A stretch of 64,000 bases of DNA from an uncultured Collinsella sp. (GTDB lineage: Bacteria; Actinomycetota; Coriobacteriia; Coriobacteriales; Coriobacteriaceae), in the NCBI GenBank assembly GCA_937989875.1, contig CALKBO010000064.1:1-64000 (forward strand), given 5' to 3'. Shown here one piece after another: positions 14,940 to 22,792 of the stretch. The notes below the pieces were generated by a model. That model worked only from the letters and a program-made list of their open reading frames with translations. It searched no databases and was not told the DNA's origin. A program made the position numbers and the translations under genes. Position 1 is the first letter of the stretch. Every line of letters starts with the position of its first letter.

Positions 14940-16253
14940 CTAGCAGTCGACGATGGTCTTGCCGATCATGATGTTGAGGATCTCGACGTCGGTATCCTTC
15001 ATGCCAACGCGGCCCACATAGCCCATGCTGGCGATCGTCTCTTCCACCGTATCCTGAATCAGGCCCTCTCCGGCACGGAAGCCACGCCCCTGCATGGCCA
15101 TGTCATGTCCCAGAATCGCCGCATCGACGGCAGCCGAAATCTTGGCGGCACAGCTCGCCTTGGCGCCATCGCACACGATGCCGCCAACGTTACCGAGCGT
15201 GTTCGAAACCGTCGCGCCAATCTGCTCGCGCGTGCCACCGCACAGCCAGGTAATCGCAGCGCCGGCGCCGCACGCGGCGCAGATAGCACCGCAAAACGCC
15301 GAGAGCGCACCAATATAGCTCTTGATATGCACGGCGATAAGATCGGACAGCATCACGGCGCGCACTAGGCGCTCATGGTCGCAGCGCAGGTATTCGGCAT
15401 ACTCCATGACGGGCAAGGCGCAGGTAATGCCCTGATTGCCCGAGCCGCACACAATAGCGACCGGCAGCGCGCAACCGTTCATGCGGGCGTCGGACCCGGC
15501 GGCCGCACGGGCACGGGCCCGGCAGGCGACGTCATCGGCACGAGCGCCCAGCAGCGTACGGCCCACCTCGGCGCCCCAAGCGTTCACCAAGCCCTCGGCG
15601 CTAATAGCGCCGTTCAGCTCAATCTGACGCTCAACGGCAGCGCGGGCGCCCTCGATGTCGCCGTCCTCGATAAAGTCAATGATAGACTCAATCGACATGG
15701 GCGTATCGGCGGCACGCTCGGCCACGATGCGCTCGGCGCAGGCGGCACACTCCCCCGCCGACTTGCCACACATCGGAATGCCATCGAGTGTATGGCACGT
15801 AACATTGGTGTGATGGTCGGTGATCTCGACGACCGCAGTATGACCTCCGGCCGTGGCAGTCACCTTAATGTAGAGGTTGGGCACACCCTCGACAAGCGAC
15901 ACATCGCAGTAGTCGGCATCGGAGAGCAGCTCGGTCACGCGAGCACGGTCTGCATCGCCAACACTCTCGAGCACCTCGAGCGCGCTCTTGGAGTCACCGC
16001 CCACGGCACCCAGCACGGCCGCGGCCTCAATACCGTGCATACCGCCCGAGTTGGGCACGGTCACGCTCTTTACGTTCTTGATGATGTTGCCTGAGCAGGC
16101 AACATCCATATGTTCGGGTTCGCAACCGAGCGTCTGGCTCGCCAGCGCCGCCGCATAGGCAACGGCAATGGGCTCGGTGCAGCCAAGCGCGCAGACAAGC
16201 TCACGGTTTAAAACGTCACAGAACGCTGCGTCGCGGATAGAATCGGTGGGCAT
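14940..16253 (-). CDS. L-cysteine desulfidase / L-serine dehydratase-like protein (UPF0597, CyuA/YhaM family)
   Basis: 437 residues, full length for the family. These are iron-sulfur enzymes that split L-cysteine to pyruvate, ammonia and sulfide. Recognisable parts are LGCTEPIAVAYAAA near residue 25, SGNIIKNVKSVTVPN near 55, and GSGNQGITC near 275. GAGAAITWLCGG near 325 and CDGAKASCAAK near 370 follow. The cysteines in the first and last of these are the likely cluster or active-site ligands. In an anaerobe this would detoxify cysteine and feed pyruvate. A GGAGAC site precedes the ATG at 16253. No dedicated transporter is adjacent. Confidence 0.85.
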   Translation of the reverse strand: MPTDSIRDAAFCDVLNRELVCALGCTEPIAVAYAAALASQTLGCEPEHMDVACSGNIIKNVKSVTVPNSGGMHGIEAAAVLGAVGGDSKSALEVLESVGDADRARVTELLSDADYCDVSLVEGVPNLYIKVTATAGGHTAVVEITDHHTNVTCHTLDGIPMCGKSAGECAACAERIVAERAADTPMSIESIIDFIEDGDIEGARAAVERQIELNGAISAEGLVNAWGAEVGRTLLGARADDVACRARARAAAGSDARMNGCALPVAIVCGSGNQGITCALPVMEYAEYLRCDHERLVRAVMLSDLIAVHIKSYIGALSAFCGAICAACGAGAAITWLCGGTREQIGATVSNTLGNVGGIVCDGAKASCAAKISAAVDAAILGHDMAMQGRGFRAGEGLIQDTVEETIASMGYVGRVGMKDTDVEILNIMIGKTIVDC

Positions 16254-16521
16254 TGGTGTCTCCTGTATACAAAAAATGTTGCCTCTTATACATATTCAAC
16301 TTCTTTATTTGATAGCAAGGCTCCTAAAACCGCAACCCGGTTCCCGCAGACGGCAGCCACGGAGAACCTGACGGCAATTATCATGATGAACTGATGTTCA
16401 AAGTTGATAAACCGTTTGACCAAAAAACGCTCGAGCGATTACACAAAAGTCGCGCTATCATGCAGTCGAACGCGGTAAAACCTTTAGCAATTCCGCCGCA
16501 CGGACCAGAGAGGAACCATCC

Positions 16522-16989
16522 ATGAAGATTGGTATCGGTAACGACCACGCCGCCGTCGAGCTCAAGAACATCATTTCCGAGCACCTGAAGGAGCGCGGCT
16601 GCGAGGTCGTGAACTTTGGCACCGACACCTCCGAGAGCTTTGACTACCCCATCGCCGGCTACAAGGTGGGCAAGGCCGTTGCCAACGGTGACGTCGACCT
16701 GGGCATCCTGATCTGCGGCACCGGCGTGGGCATCAGCCTGGCCGCCAACAAGGTCGAGGGCGTGCGCGCCGTTGTGTGCTCCGAGCCCTTCAGCGCCAAG
16801 CTCTCCCGCATGCACAACAACACCAACGTGCTCGCCTTTGGCGCCCGCGTCGTGGGCTCCGAGCTCGCCAAGATGATCGTCGACGAATGGCTCGACGCCG
16901 AGTTCGAGGGCGGCCGTCACGAGCGTCGCGTCAACCTCATTAACGAGATCGACCAGACCCGCGGTCTCAAGGTCGTCGACGAGGCTTAA
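16522..16989 (+). CDS. rpiB: Ribose 5-phosphate isomerase B
   Basis: 155 residues of the RpiB/LacAB family. It interconverts ribose 5-phosphate and ribulose 5-phosphate in the non-oxidative pentose phosphate pathway. MKIGIGNDHAAVELK at the N-terminus gives the phosphate-binding Asp-His. The catalytic cysteine and loop lie in ICGTGVGISLAANK near residue 70. HNNTNVLAFGARVVG lies near residue 100. The gene starts at ATG 16522 with AGAGAGGAA upstream, is monocistronic, and ends at a strong terminator. The 268-bp gap to the divergent desulfidase gene holds no other feature that I can support. Confidence 0.95.
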   Translation: MKIGIGNDHAAVELKNIISEHLKERGCEVVNFGTDTSESFDYPIAGYKVGKAVANGDVDLGILICGTGVGISLAANKVEGVRAVVCSEPFSAKLSRMHNNTNVLAFGARVVGSELAKMIVDEWLDAEFEGGRHERRVNLINEIDQTRGLKVVDEA

Positions 16990-17016
16990 AGCACTCAAAC
17001 CCAGAAGCTAGCAGCA

Positions 17017-17054
17017 AGGGGCCCGCTCGGAACACATCCGAGCGGGCCCCTCTT
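17017..17054 (+). terminator. rpiB terminator
   Basis: AGGGGCCCGCTCGGA (17017-17031) pairs perfectly with TCCGAGCGGGCCCCT (17037-17051), followed by CTTAGTT. Confidence 0.85.
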
Positions 17055-17092
17055 AGTTGATTTCGAGGCATGTCCCAAAAATCTACTGATAT

Positions 17093-17126
17093 ATAAAAGG
17101 AGCGCCGCGGATGGAGTTCCGCGGCG
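17093..17126 (-). terminator. ndk terminator
   Basis: GCCGCGGA/TCCGCGGC stem (17104-17125). The minus strand then reads GCGCTCCTTTTATAT. Confidence 0.75.
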
Positions 17127-17167
17127 GCCAAGCCACACGCTAACAGCTTTAAGGAGTCAAAGCTGGT

Positions 17168-17572
17168 TTAGCCAAAGAAGCGCTTGATCTCGATCTTGGC
17201 GTTCTCCAGGCAGTCGGAGCCGTGGATCACGTTGGCGTTGACATCGACGGCAAAGTCGCCGCGGATGGTGCCGGGAGCGGCATCAAGCGGGTTGGTAGCA
17301 CCCATAAGGGTGCGCATCTTAGCAACAGCAAAAGGACCGGAAACGACCATCTTGACAACCGGACCACTCGTCATAAAGTCACAGAGGCGACCAAAGAAGG
17401 GCTTATCGTTGAGGTGGGCGTAATGCTCCTCGACGGTGGCGCGCTCAAGCGTGGTCATCTCCATGCGCTCGATAACAAGGCCGCTGCGCTCAATACGAGC
17501 AACGATCTCGCCGATCTTGCGATCGCGCACGGCGTCGGGCTTAATCATGATGAAGGTCTTCTCGATAGCCAT
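17168..17572 (-). CDS. ndk: Nucleoside diphosphate kinase
   Basis: 134 residues, the standard length. It transfers the gamma-phosphate of ATP to other nucleoside diphosphates through a phosphohistidine. The N-terminal TFIMIKPDAV, the RTLMGATNP segment near residue 87 and the catalytic histidine in NVIHGSD near residue 117 are all present. I start at ATG 17572, with GAAAGG seven nt upstream; an upstream in-frame ATG would add 14 unlikely residues. A TACGAT -10-like element about 70 nt upstream may be its promoter. It is monocistronic. Confidence 0.96.
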   Translation of the reverse strand: MAIEKTFIMIKPDAVRDRKIGEIVARIERSGLVIERMEMTTLERATVEEHYAHLNDKPFFGRLCDFMTSGPVVKMVVSGPFAVAKMRTLMGATNPLDAAPGTIRGDFAVDVNANVIHGSDCLENAKIEIKRFFG

Positions 17573-17957
17573 AAGGTAGCCTTTCAAGTAGGTTCGCGCG
17601 TGCCCAAGTCCCATTCCGGCACCCGCCTGGACTGCATCGTAACAGAGATTTAGCTGCAGTTAAACAAAAAGCTGTCTATTGGAACGTTACAATTAATTGA
17701 AGCGTTACATATGTGTCACTTCTGTTTCGAAGCCTGACTAGCGTATCATCCGGGCGCCCATCAACGACATCGAACCGAGCGGACGGTCGGTTGCCGCCCG
17801 TGAATGCACCCCCTTCACAACCTGCCCAAAGGTCCTACAGAAGTTCTCGACAAGCTCCTCCCCCATGGCTACAAAATACGGGCGCCCGCATCAGCAGACG
17901 CCCGTAAGAGCAAAAACGGTTTATCAATTAACGGCCGTGCCAGCTCCGGCCATACCT
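17573..17957. other. Intergenic region upstream of ndk
   Basis: 385 bp without a gene. It contains the presumed ndk promoter (TTTAAC, about 17 bp, TACGAT near 17637). An AT-rich stretch carries GAACGTTACAATTA and GAAGCGTTACATATG as imperfect direct repeats (17680-17712). The argH terminator lies at the far end. Confidence 0.4.
17873..17908 (-). terminator. argH terminator
   Basis: ACGGGCG (17878-17884) pairs with CGCCCGT (17899-17905). On the minus strand the stem is followed by ATTTTGT. Confidence 0.65.
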
Positions 17958-19388
17958 TTAATTAGCCCCGTGACCCATCTCAACGACCTTGGTCAGCGAC
18001 CCAAACACGTCCTCGTCGTCCGAAAGCTTCGCCTCGGCGCGCTCCAGCTGCACGGCAACAGCGACAGGAGCGGTTCCGCCCTCGGTCGTGCGCGCGGCGA
18101 CAATCGACGGGATGTCGAGCGCCTCGGTAATATCGTGCTCAAAGAGCGGGCTTGCCTCCTGGAAGACCTCGAACGGCAAATCCTCGAGGTTGCAACCGCG
18201 CTTCTCGCACATCAGGACTAAGTGGCCCACCACGGCGTGCGCCTCGCGGAACGGCAGGCCACGCTTAGCCAGGTAGTCGGCAACGTCGGTGGCGGCCAGA
18301 TGGCCGATGCCGCACTCGCGCTCCATGGCATCCTCGTTGACGGTCCAGGTCGAGATCATGCCGGCCATAACGGACAGGCACTGTATGAGCGTATGGGCGG
18401 TATCGAGCGCGCCCTCCTTGTCCTCCTGCAGGTCCTTGTTATAGGCGAGCGGCAGGCCCTTCATAGTCACGAGCAGCTGCACCAGGTTGCCATAGACTCG
18501 GCCGCTCTTGCCACGGATAAGCTCAGCAAAGTCGGGATTCTTCTTCTGCGGCATGATGGAAGAGCCGGTGGAGTACGAGTCGGAAAGCGTGATAAAGCCG
18601 AACTCAGAGCTCGACCACAGCACGATCTCCTCGGAAAGACGCGACAGATGCATTGCCATGACAGAGCCGGCATAGTGCAGATCGAGCAGGAAATCACGGT
18701 CGGAAACGGCATCGAGCGAGTTAGGGATAACGCCCGCAAAGCCAAGTTCGGCAGCCGTCATCTGGCGATCGAGCGGATAGCTCGTACCGGCAAGCGCGGC
18801 AGCACCCAACGGGCAATTGTCGGCGGCATCAAAGGCAGCCTTCAGGCGCGTAAAGTCGCGCGCAAACATCCAGGAATACGCCAGCAGGTGATGCGAGAGC
18901 AACACGGGCTGAGCATGCTGCATGTGCGTGTAGCCCGGAAGAATCACCTTGTCGTACTTCTTAGCCGCATCCACCAGCACATGGCGCAGCTCAAGATTGG
19001 CCTCCATAAGCTCCTTGGCCAGCGCCTTGACGCCCAGGCGGGTGTCGGTCGCCACCTGGTCGTTGCGCGAACGTCCGGTATGCAAGCGCTTGCCGGCCTC
19101 GCCGATGCGGCGCGTCAGCTCGCTTTCGATGGACATATGGATGTCCTCGTCGTTGATGTCGAACGTAAAGTTGCCGGCATCGATATCCTGCTCGATTCCG
19201 GTCAGGCCTTTGGTGATCGCCTGCTCGTCCTCAACACTGATAATGCCCTGGGCGGCCAGCATCTTGGCATGCGCCTTGGAGCCGGCAATATCCTGCTTAT
19301 AGAGATGCTTGTCGACCGGCAGCGACGCACCGAACTCCTGCGTGACCTCGGCCACGCCCGCCTCAAAACGACCACCCCAAAGAGCCAT
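17958..19388 (-). CDS. argH: Argininosuccinate lyase
   Basis: 476 residues of the fumarase/aspartase superfamily. It catalyses the last step of arginine synthesis, cleaving argininosuccinate to arginine and fumarate. The family signature GSSIMPQKKNPD lies near residue 285 and contains the catalytic serine. TGRSRNDQVATD near residue 110 and YTHMQHAQPV near residue 160 are the other conserved regions. AAAGGGG lies 8 nt before the ATG at 19388. It is downstream of argG on the same strand but separated from it by a 56-codon ORF and a hairpin, so cotranscription is uncertain. Confidence 0.96.
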   Translation of the reverse strand: MALWGGRFEAGVAEVTQEFGASLPVDKHLYKQDIAGSKAHAKMLAAQGIISVEDEQAITKGLTGIEQDIDAGNFTFDINDEDIHMSIESELTRRIGEAGKRLHTGRSRNDQVATDTRLGVKALAKELMEANLELRHVLVDAAKKYDKVILPGYTHMQHAQPVLLSHHLLAYSWMFARDFTRLKAAFDAADNCPLGAAALAGTSYPLDRQMTAAELGFAGVIPNSLDAVSDRDFLLDLHYAGSVMAMHLSRLSEEIVLWSSSEFGFITLSDSYSTGSSIMPQKKNPDFAELIRGKSGRVYGNLVQLLVTMKGLPLAYNKDLQEDKEGALDTAHTLIQCLSVMAGMISTWTVNEDAMERECGIGHLAATDVADYLAKRGLPFREAHAVVGHLVLMCEKRGCNLEDLPFEVFQEASPLFEHDITEALDIPSIVAARTTEGGTAPVAVAVQLERAEAKLSDDEDVFGSLTKVVEMGHGAN

Positions 19389-19507
19389 GGGACCGTCCCC
19401 TTTCATCAAATACCAGCGCGCCAGCGTCAGCGAACTACGAGGCGCCGTTAAAACGATTTACCAACGATAGTTTTGCACATCCCCACTCCATGCGCGGGAC
19501 GAGCGAC

Positions 19508-19678
19508 CTAATTAGCAAAGAAGCGACGCACCATGCACTTGGCGCCCAACGTCTCCCTCCGGATGTTGCCCTGCGAACCATCGATCCAGGCCTTCAGGCT
19601 CATAGGAACCTCCTCGACCTTCGCAACATCGAGCTCGGGGGCAAGGGCAAGCAGAGCATGGGCAAGAGCATTCAACAT
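19508..19678 (-). CDS. Small ORF of unknown function between argG and argH
   Basis: 56 codons with AAGGAG about 8 nt before the ATG. A second start is possible: GAGGAGG lies 6 nt before an internal ATG that would give the C-terminal 31 residues (MSLKAWIDGSQGNIRRE...). The first half is Ala/Leu-rich and helix-like; the end is basic (CMVRRFFAN). I recognise no family. It lies on the argG/argH strand, 120 nt before argH. Either a small protein or a translated regulatory leader is possible. Confidence 0.5.
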   Translation of the reverse strand: MLNALAHALLALAPELDVAKVEEVPMSLKAWIDGSQGNIRRETLGAKCMVRRFFAN

Positions 19679-19725
19679 GATGGGAACTCCTTAGATATAT
19701 AGGCGCAAGGCCGTCAAATCGATAG

Positions 19726-19757
19726 AAAGAGCCCCGCCAGACAACCCCGGCGGGGCT
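19726..19757 (-). terminator. argG terminator
   Basis: AGCCCCGCC (19730-19738) pairs perfectly with GGCGGGGCT (19749-19757). The minus strand continues CTTTCTATCGATTT, a moderate U-tract. Confidence 0.65.
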
Positions 19758-19911
19758 CGGACTCAGCCGCAAATGCGGCGTCATATATGCGGGCGGAACG
19801 TAGGGGGCACCGATGTTAAGAAGTGTCAGCAAGCATAACGAAAGGTAGGGACCCCGTGCGCCCGTTTTGTATCACGCGGATGGGCCGCGCGGATACCAAG
19901 GGAAGGAGGAG

Positions 19912-21138
19912 CTAGGCCTGGGCGGCAGCGGAGCTGGGGCCCTGGACCTTAGCCCACGTCTTGAGCGACAGCGTGTCGATCTCGATGAAGCCGGCGCTGG
20001 CCTTCTCATCAAACGTGGTGTCGCGGTCATAGGTAGCCAGACCGTAATCGTAAAGGCTGAAGGGGCTCTTGCGGCCGACGACATGGCAGTTGCCCTTAAA
20101 GAACTTCAGACGGACGGTGCCGGTCACGAACTTCTGGGTATCGGCCATAAAGGCGTCGAGCGCGTTCTTGAGCGGGCTGTACCACTGGCCGTTGTACACG
20201 GCGGTGGCCCAATCCTGCTCGAGCTTGATCTTGGTCTTGAGCAGGTCGCCCTCGACGCAGATGTCCTCGAGCGCCTTGTGGGCGGTGATGAGCGTCAGAG
20301 CACCGGGAACCTCGTAGCACTCGCGGCTCTTGAGGCCCACCAGACGATCCTCAACCAGATCCAGACGGCCGAAGCCGTTATCGCCGGAGATCTTGTTGAG
20401 GGCGATGACGATCTCAGAAAGCTTCATCTTCTTGCCGTCGACGGCGACGGGCTTGCCGGCCTCAAACTCAATCTCGGTGTAGGTCGGGGTGTCGGGCGTG
20501 TCCTCGGGGTTCTTGGTCATAACCCAGGCGTCGTCGAGCGGCTCATTCCAGGGATCCTCCAGGTGACCGCACTCGATGGCACGGCCCCACAGATTGTCGT
20601 CGATGGAATAGGGATTGTCGTTGGCGCCCTCGGGAACCGGCACGTTGTGGGCGTGAGCGTAGGCGACCTCGTCGGGACGGCACTTCAGATCCCACTCGCG
20701 AACAGGGGCGATAACCTTGAGCTCAGGATCGAGGGCCTTGACGGCGGCCTCAAAACGGACCTGGTCGTTGCCCTTACCAGTGCAGCCGTGGGCGACGTAG
20801 GTCGCGCCAAACTCGTGAGCAACCTCGACGAGCTTCTTGGCAAGCAGCGGACGGGAAAGAGCAGAGAGCAGCGGGTACTTGTTCTCGTACATGGAGTTTG
20901 CGGCGATGGCCTTGGTCAGGAACTCATCGGAGAACTCATCGCGCAGGTCAAGCACTTGGCAATCCAGAACGCCCAGATCGAGGGCCTTCTGCTTCTTGGC
21001 ATCCAGGCCGGTCTCCTCCTGGCCCACGTTGCCGCAGACACAAACGACATCGAGATTCTTCTCGTCCTGGAGCCACTTGACACATACGGATGTATCAAGA
21101 CCACCGGAATATGCGAGAACGACTTTTTCCTTGCTCAT
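19912..21138 (-). CDS. argG: Argininosuccinate synthase
   Basis: 408 residues. It joins citrulline and aspartate at the cost of ATP, the step before ArgH. The N-type ATP pyrophosphatase loop AYSGGLDTS lies at about residue 9. HGCTGKGNDQVRFE near residue 115 and the YSIDDNLWGRAIECG segment near residue 175 bind substrates. AAAGGA lies 7 nt before the ATG at 21138. The 280-nt leader holds an arginine-rich peptide and a terminator, so expression is probably set by arginyl-tRNA supply. No argR, argB, argC, argD or argJ is in the window. Confidence 0.96.
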   Translation of the reverse strand: MSKEKVVLAYSGGLDTSVCVKWLQDEKNLDVVCVCGNVGQEETGLDAKKQKALDLGVLDCQVLDLRDEFSDEFLTKAIAANSMYENKYPLLSALSRPLLAKKLVEVAHEFGATYVAHGCTGKGNDQVRFEAAVKALDPELKVIAPVREWDLKCRPDEVAYAHAHNVPVPEGANDNPYSIDDNLWGRAIECGHLEDPWNEPLDDAWVMTKNPEDTPDTPTYTEIEFEAGKPVAVDGKKMKLSEIVIALNKISGDNGFGRLDLVEDRLVGLKSRECYEVPGALTLITAHKALEDICVEGDLLKTKIKLEQDWATAVYNGQWYSPLKNALDAFMADTQKFVTGTVRLKFFKGNCHVVGRKSPFSLYDYGLATYDRDTTFDEKASAGFIEIDTLSLKTWAKVQGPSSAAAQA

Positions 21139-21278
21139 GGCTGTTTCCTTTCGCCCTTGGTAGCTAGTTAGAACATCGGTCAGTTGCAAGTCACCTTGAG
21201 GTCAAAACCGTGCAATATCAGGTTATTCAGCAGAATGCAGCACAAGCATGCCCTAGAAACATGCGGCTATGTCGTGCT

Positions 21279-21317
21279 TAAAACCCAACGACCTCAAAAT
21301 GACTCTGCTGAGGCGTT
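21279..21317 (-). terminator. Attenuator hairpin in the argG leader
   Basis: Minus strand AACGCCTCA (21309-21317) pairs with TGAGGTCGTT (21287-21296), with one bulged T. GGGTTTTAAG follows. It lies 27 nt past the leader peptide stop and about 140 nt before argG. A competing GGCG/CGCC stem plus CTCTG/CAGAG pairing would use its left arm and loop, as an antiterminator would. The T-run is short, so strength is uncertain. Confidence 0.55.
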
Positions 21318-21343
21318 ACGCCCCATGCGGACAGAGACGATTG

Positions 21344-21418
21344 TTATCGTCGTCGGGAAATTGCGCGCTGGCGTCGGATGGCATTGTCTGCAGTGGTGAT
21401 GATCTGTACGAACTGCAT
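21344..21418 (-). CDS. Arginine-rich leader peptide of argG
   Basis: 24 codons with AAAGGAG six nt before the ATG and a TAA at 21344-21346. The last ten codons read RRQRAISRRR: six arginines, four encoded by CGA, a codon rare in such GC-rich genomes. The three final CGA codons form the 5' arm of a GACGAT/ATCGTC hairpin with the sequence just past the stop. The terminator follows at once. This matches amino-acid leader peptides of the trp/his type, here sensing arginine. No protein similarity is expected. Assignment rests on layout and codon content. Confidence 0.7.
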   Translation of the reverse strand: MQFVQIITTADNAIRRQRAISRRR

Positions 21419-21692
21419 CTGCCTCTCCTTTCACGTATCGCCGGGCGCAATTCAAATATCGCAAACGGTACCTTTTCCTCGGTAAGCGGCTCCTTTGCCG
21501 TCCCCGTTTTCGATGTTCGCTATATTACGATAAAGTGCTCGCTGCGCAAGCGACAAATTCAAATTTCTGGAAAGTTTTTTCATTACTTTGTGAATCGTGA
21601 TGGAAATACGCGCCATTCCTGCGAAAATACGCCCGACCACGAGTTGAAGGTTATAACGTCTGAAACAATTTCGAAACGAAAGGCTCGCTTTT
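21419..21692. other. Intergenic region between argG leader and HAD gene
   Basis: 274 bp without a gene. On the minus strand TTGCGC, 16 nt and TAATAT (about 21521-21548) could start the argG leader transcript. On the plus side the region is AT-rich before the HAD start, but I find no clear promoter. Confidence 0.35.
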
Positions 21693-22520
21693 ATGCAAAC
21701 TTACGAATCGGACGCCAATATCGGAAACATTAAGCTCATCGCCGTCGACATGGACAAGACACTGCTGACCGACGAGCGCGTGCTGCCGCAAGGCCTTGAC
21801 GAACGCCTGGACAAGCTCGCCGAAGCCGGCATCGTATTCTGCCCCGCCAGCGGACGTCCCGCCCCCAAGCTCGAAGAGATGTTCGAGGGCGTCAAGAAAC
21901 CCCTCGCCTTTTGTCCCGACAACGGCGCGTGCGTGATCTATCGCGGCAACTATATCTATAAGAGCAATATCGACGTGGCGCTGTATCAGCAGGTGCTCGC
22001 TCGTGCCTCGGAGGATTCTCGCGCTGTCCCCGTCCTGTGCTGCTTCGACGAGTTCTACGTGCTTGCCCGCGACCATCAATACCACGATGAGATCAGCGTG
22101 TACTACAACACGATCAACTACGTCGATAGCTTTGAGGGCCTCGACATCGAGCCCAACAAGATCTCGATCTTCTTCCCCGCCTATGATGCCGAGCCCGCAT
22201 TCCGCGAGACCTACAGCCCTGCGTTCTCGGACCAGCTCTATGTCACTAATGCCGGCCGCGAGTGGATCGACTTTATGAACCTGGGCGTCGACAAGGGCGC
22301 CGGCGTCGCGCACCTGTGCGAGCACCTGGGCATCGACATCGCCGATGCTGCCACCGTGGGCGATACCTACAACGACATCCCCATGCTCGAGCGCGTCGGT
22401 CACAGCTTTATCGTGGACAATGCCGAGGAGCATATGAACGCACATGCCAAGTGGCGCATTCCGAGCAACAACGACGGGGGCGTACTGACGCTCATCGACG
22501 CCATCTTGGCGGCTCGGTAA
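21693..22520 (+). CDS. Cof-type HAD-IIB phosphatase
   Basis: 275 residues. Motif I is DMDKTLL near residue 19, CPASGRPAPK (motif II) lies near 50, a C2 cap spans about 85-195, and GDTYNDIPML (motif IV) lies near 228. It differs from the HAD-IIB protein at 5702 in most positions, so the two are not a recent duplication. Members dephosphorylate sugar or cofactor phosphates; the substrate is unknown here. It starts at ATG 21693 with GAAAGG upstream. It is monocistronic and convergent with polA. Confidence 0.88.
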   Translation: MQTYESDANIGNIKLIAVDMDKTLLTDERVLPQGLDERLDKLAEAGIVFCPASGRPAPKLEEMFEGVKKPLAFCPDNGACVIYRGNYIYKSNIDVALYQQVLARASEDSRAVPVLCCFDEFYVLARDHQYHDEISVYYNTINYVDSFEGLDIEPNKISIFFPAYDAEPAFRETYSPAFSDQLYVTNAGREWIDFMNLGVDKGAGVAHLCEHLGIDIADAATVGDTYNDIPMLERVGHSFIVDNAEEHMNAHAKWRIPSNNDGGVLTLIDAILAAR

Positions 22521-22532
22521 TCTATCTCGTCG

Positions 22533-22656
22533 CCATGCCCGGGGCCGGCCGTTTGATTTTTGCTCGGTCAGGTCCTGGGCTCGCTCGAAGGCCACATTAA
22601 GTGGCCTTCGGCTCGTGCGGAATCTACAAAAATCAAACGGCCGGCCCCGGGCATGG
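22533..22656. repeat. 29-bp perfect inverted repeat with nested hairpin
   Basis: Arms at 22533-22561 and 22628-22656 are exact reverse complements, beginning CCATGCCCGGGGCCGGCCG. The 66-nt loop contains a second stem CGAAGGCCAC/GTGGCCTTCG. It lies between the convergent HAD and polA genes, just before the polA terminator. Too long for a simple terminator, it could extrude as a cruciform or fold strongly in RNA from either strand. Confidence 0.9.
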
Positions 22657-22725
22657 CTATGTTGACTTGCTTGCCGCCTAGATGGCGTCTTGGGTGTCTA
22701 GATACTTGGCTGATTTTTTGGAATG

Positions 22726-22757
22726 AAGGGGGCTCCTTGTTGGCAAGGAGCCCCCTT
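22726..22757 (-). terminator. polA terminator
   Basis: AAGGGGGCTCCTTG (22726-22739) pairs with CAAGGAGCCCCCTT (22744-22757) around a 4-nt loop. The U-tract on the minus strand (CATTCC) is weak, but position, 36 nt past the stop, fits. Confidence 0.7.
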
Positions 22758-22792
22758 CTGCCTTTAGTTACTTTGGGATTGTGGGCGCTTTC

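Noticed and set aside
21214..21236. Possible ArgR operator (TGCAATATCAGGTTATTCA) upstream of argG
   Set aside because: The two half-sites are too far apart for the 18-bp ARG box, and they fall inside the transcribed leader; it is kept only as an alternative.
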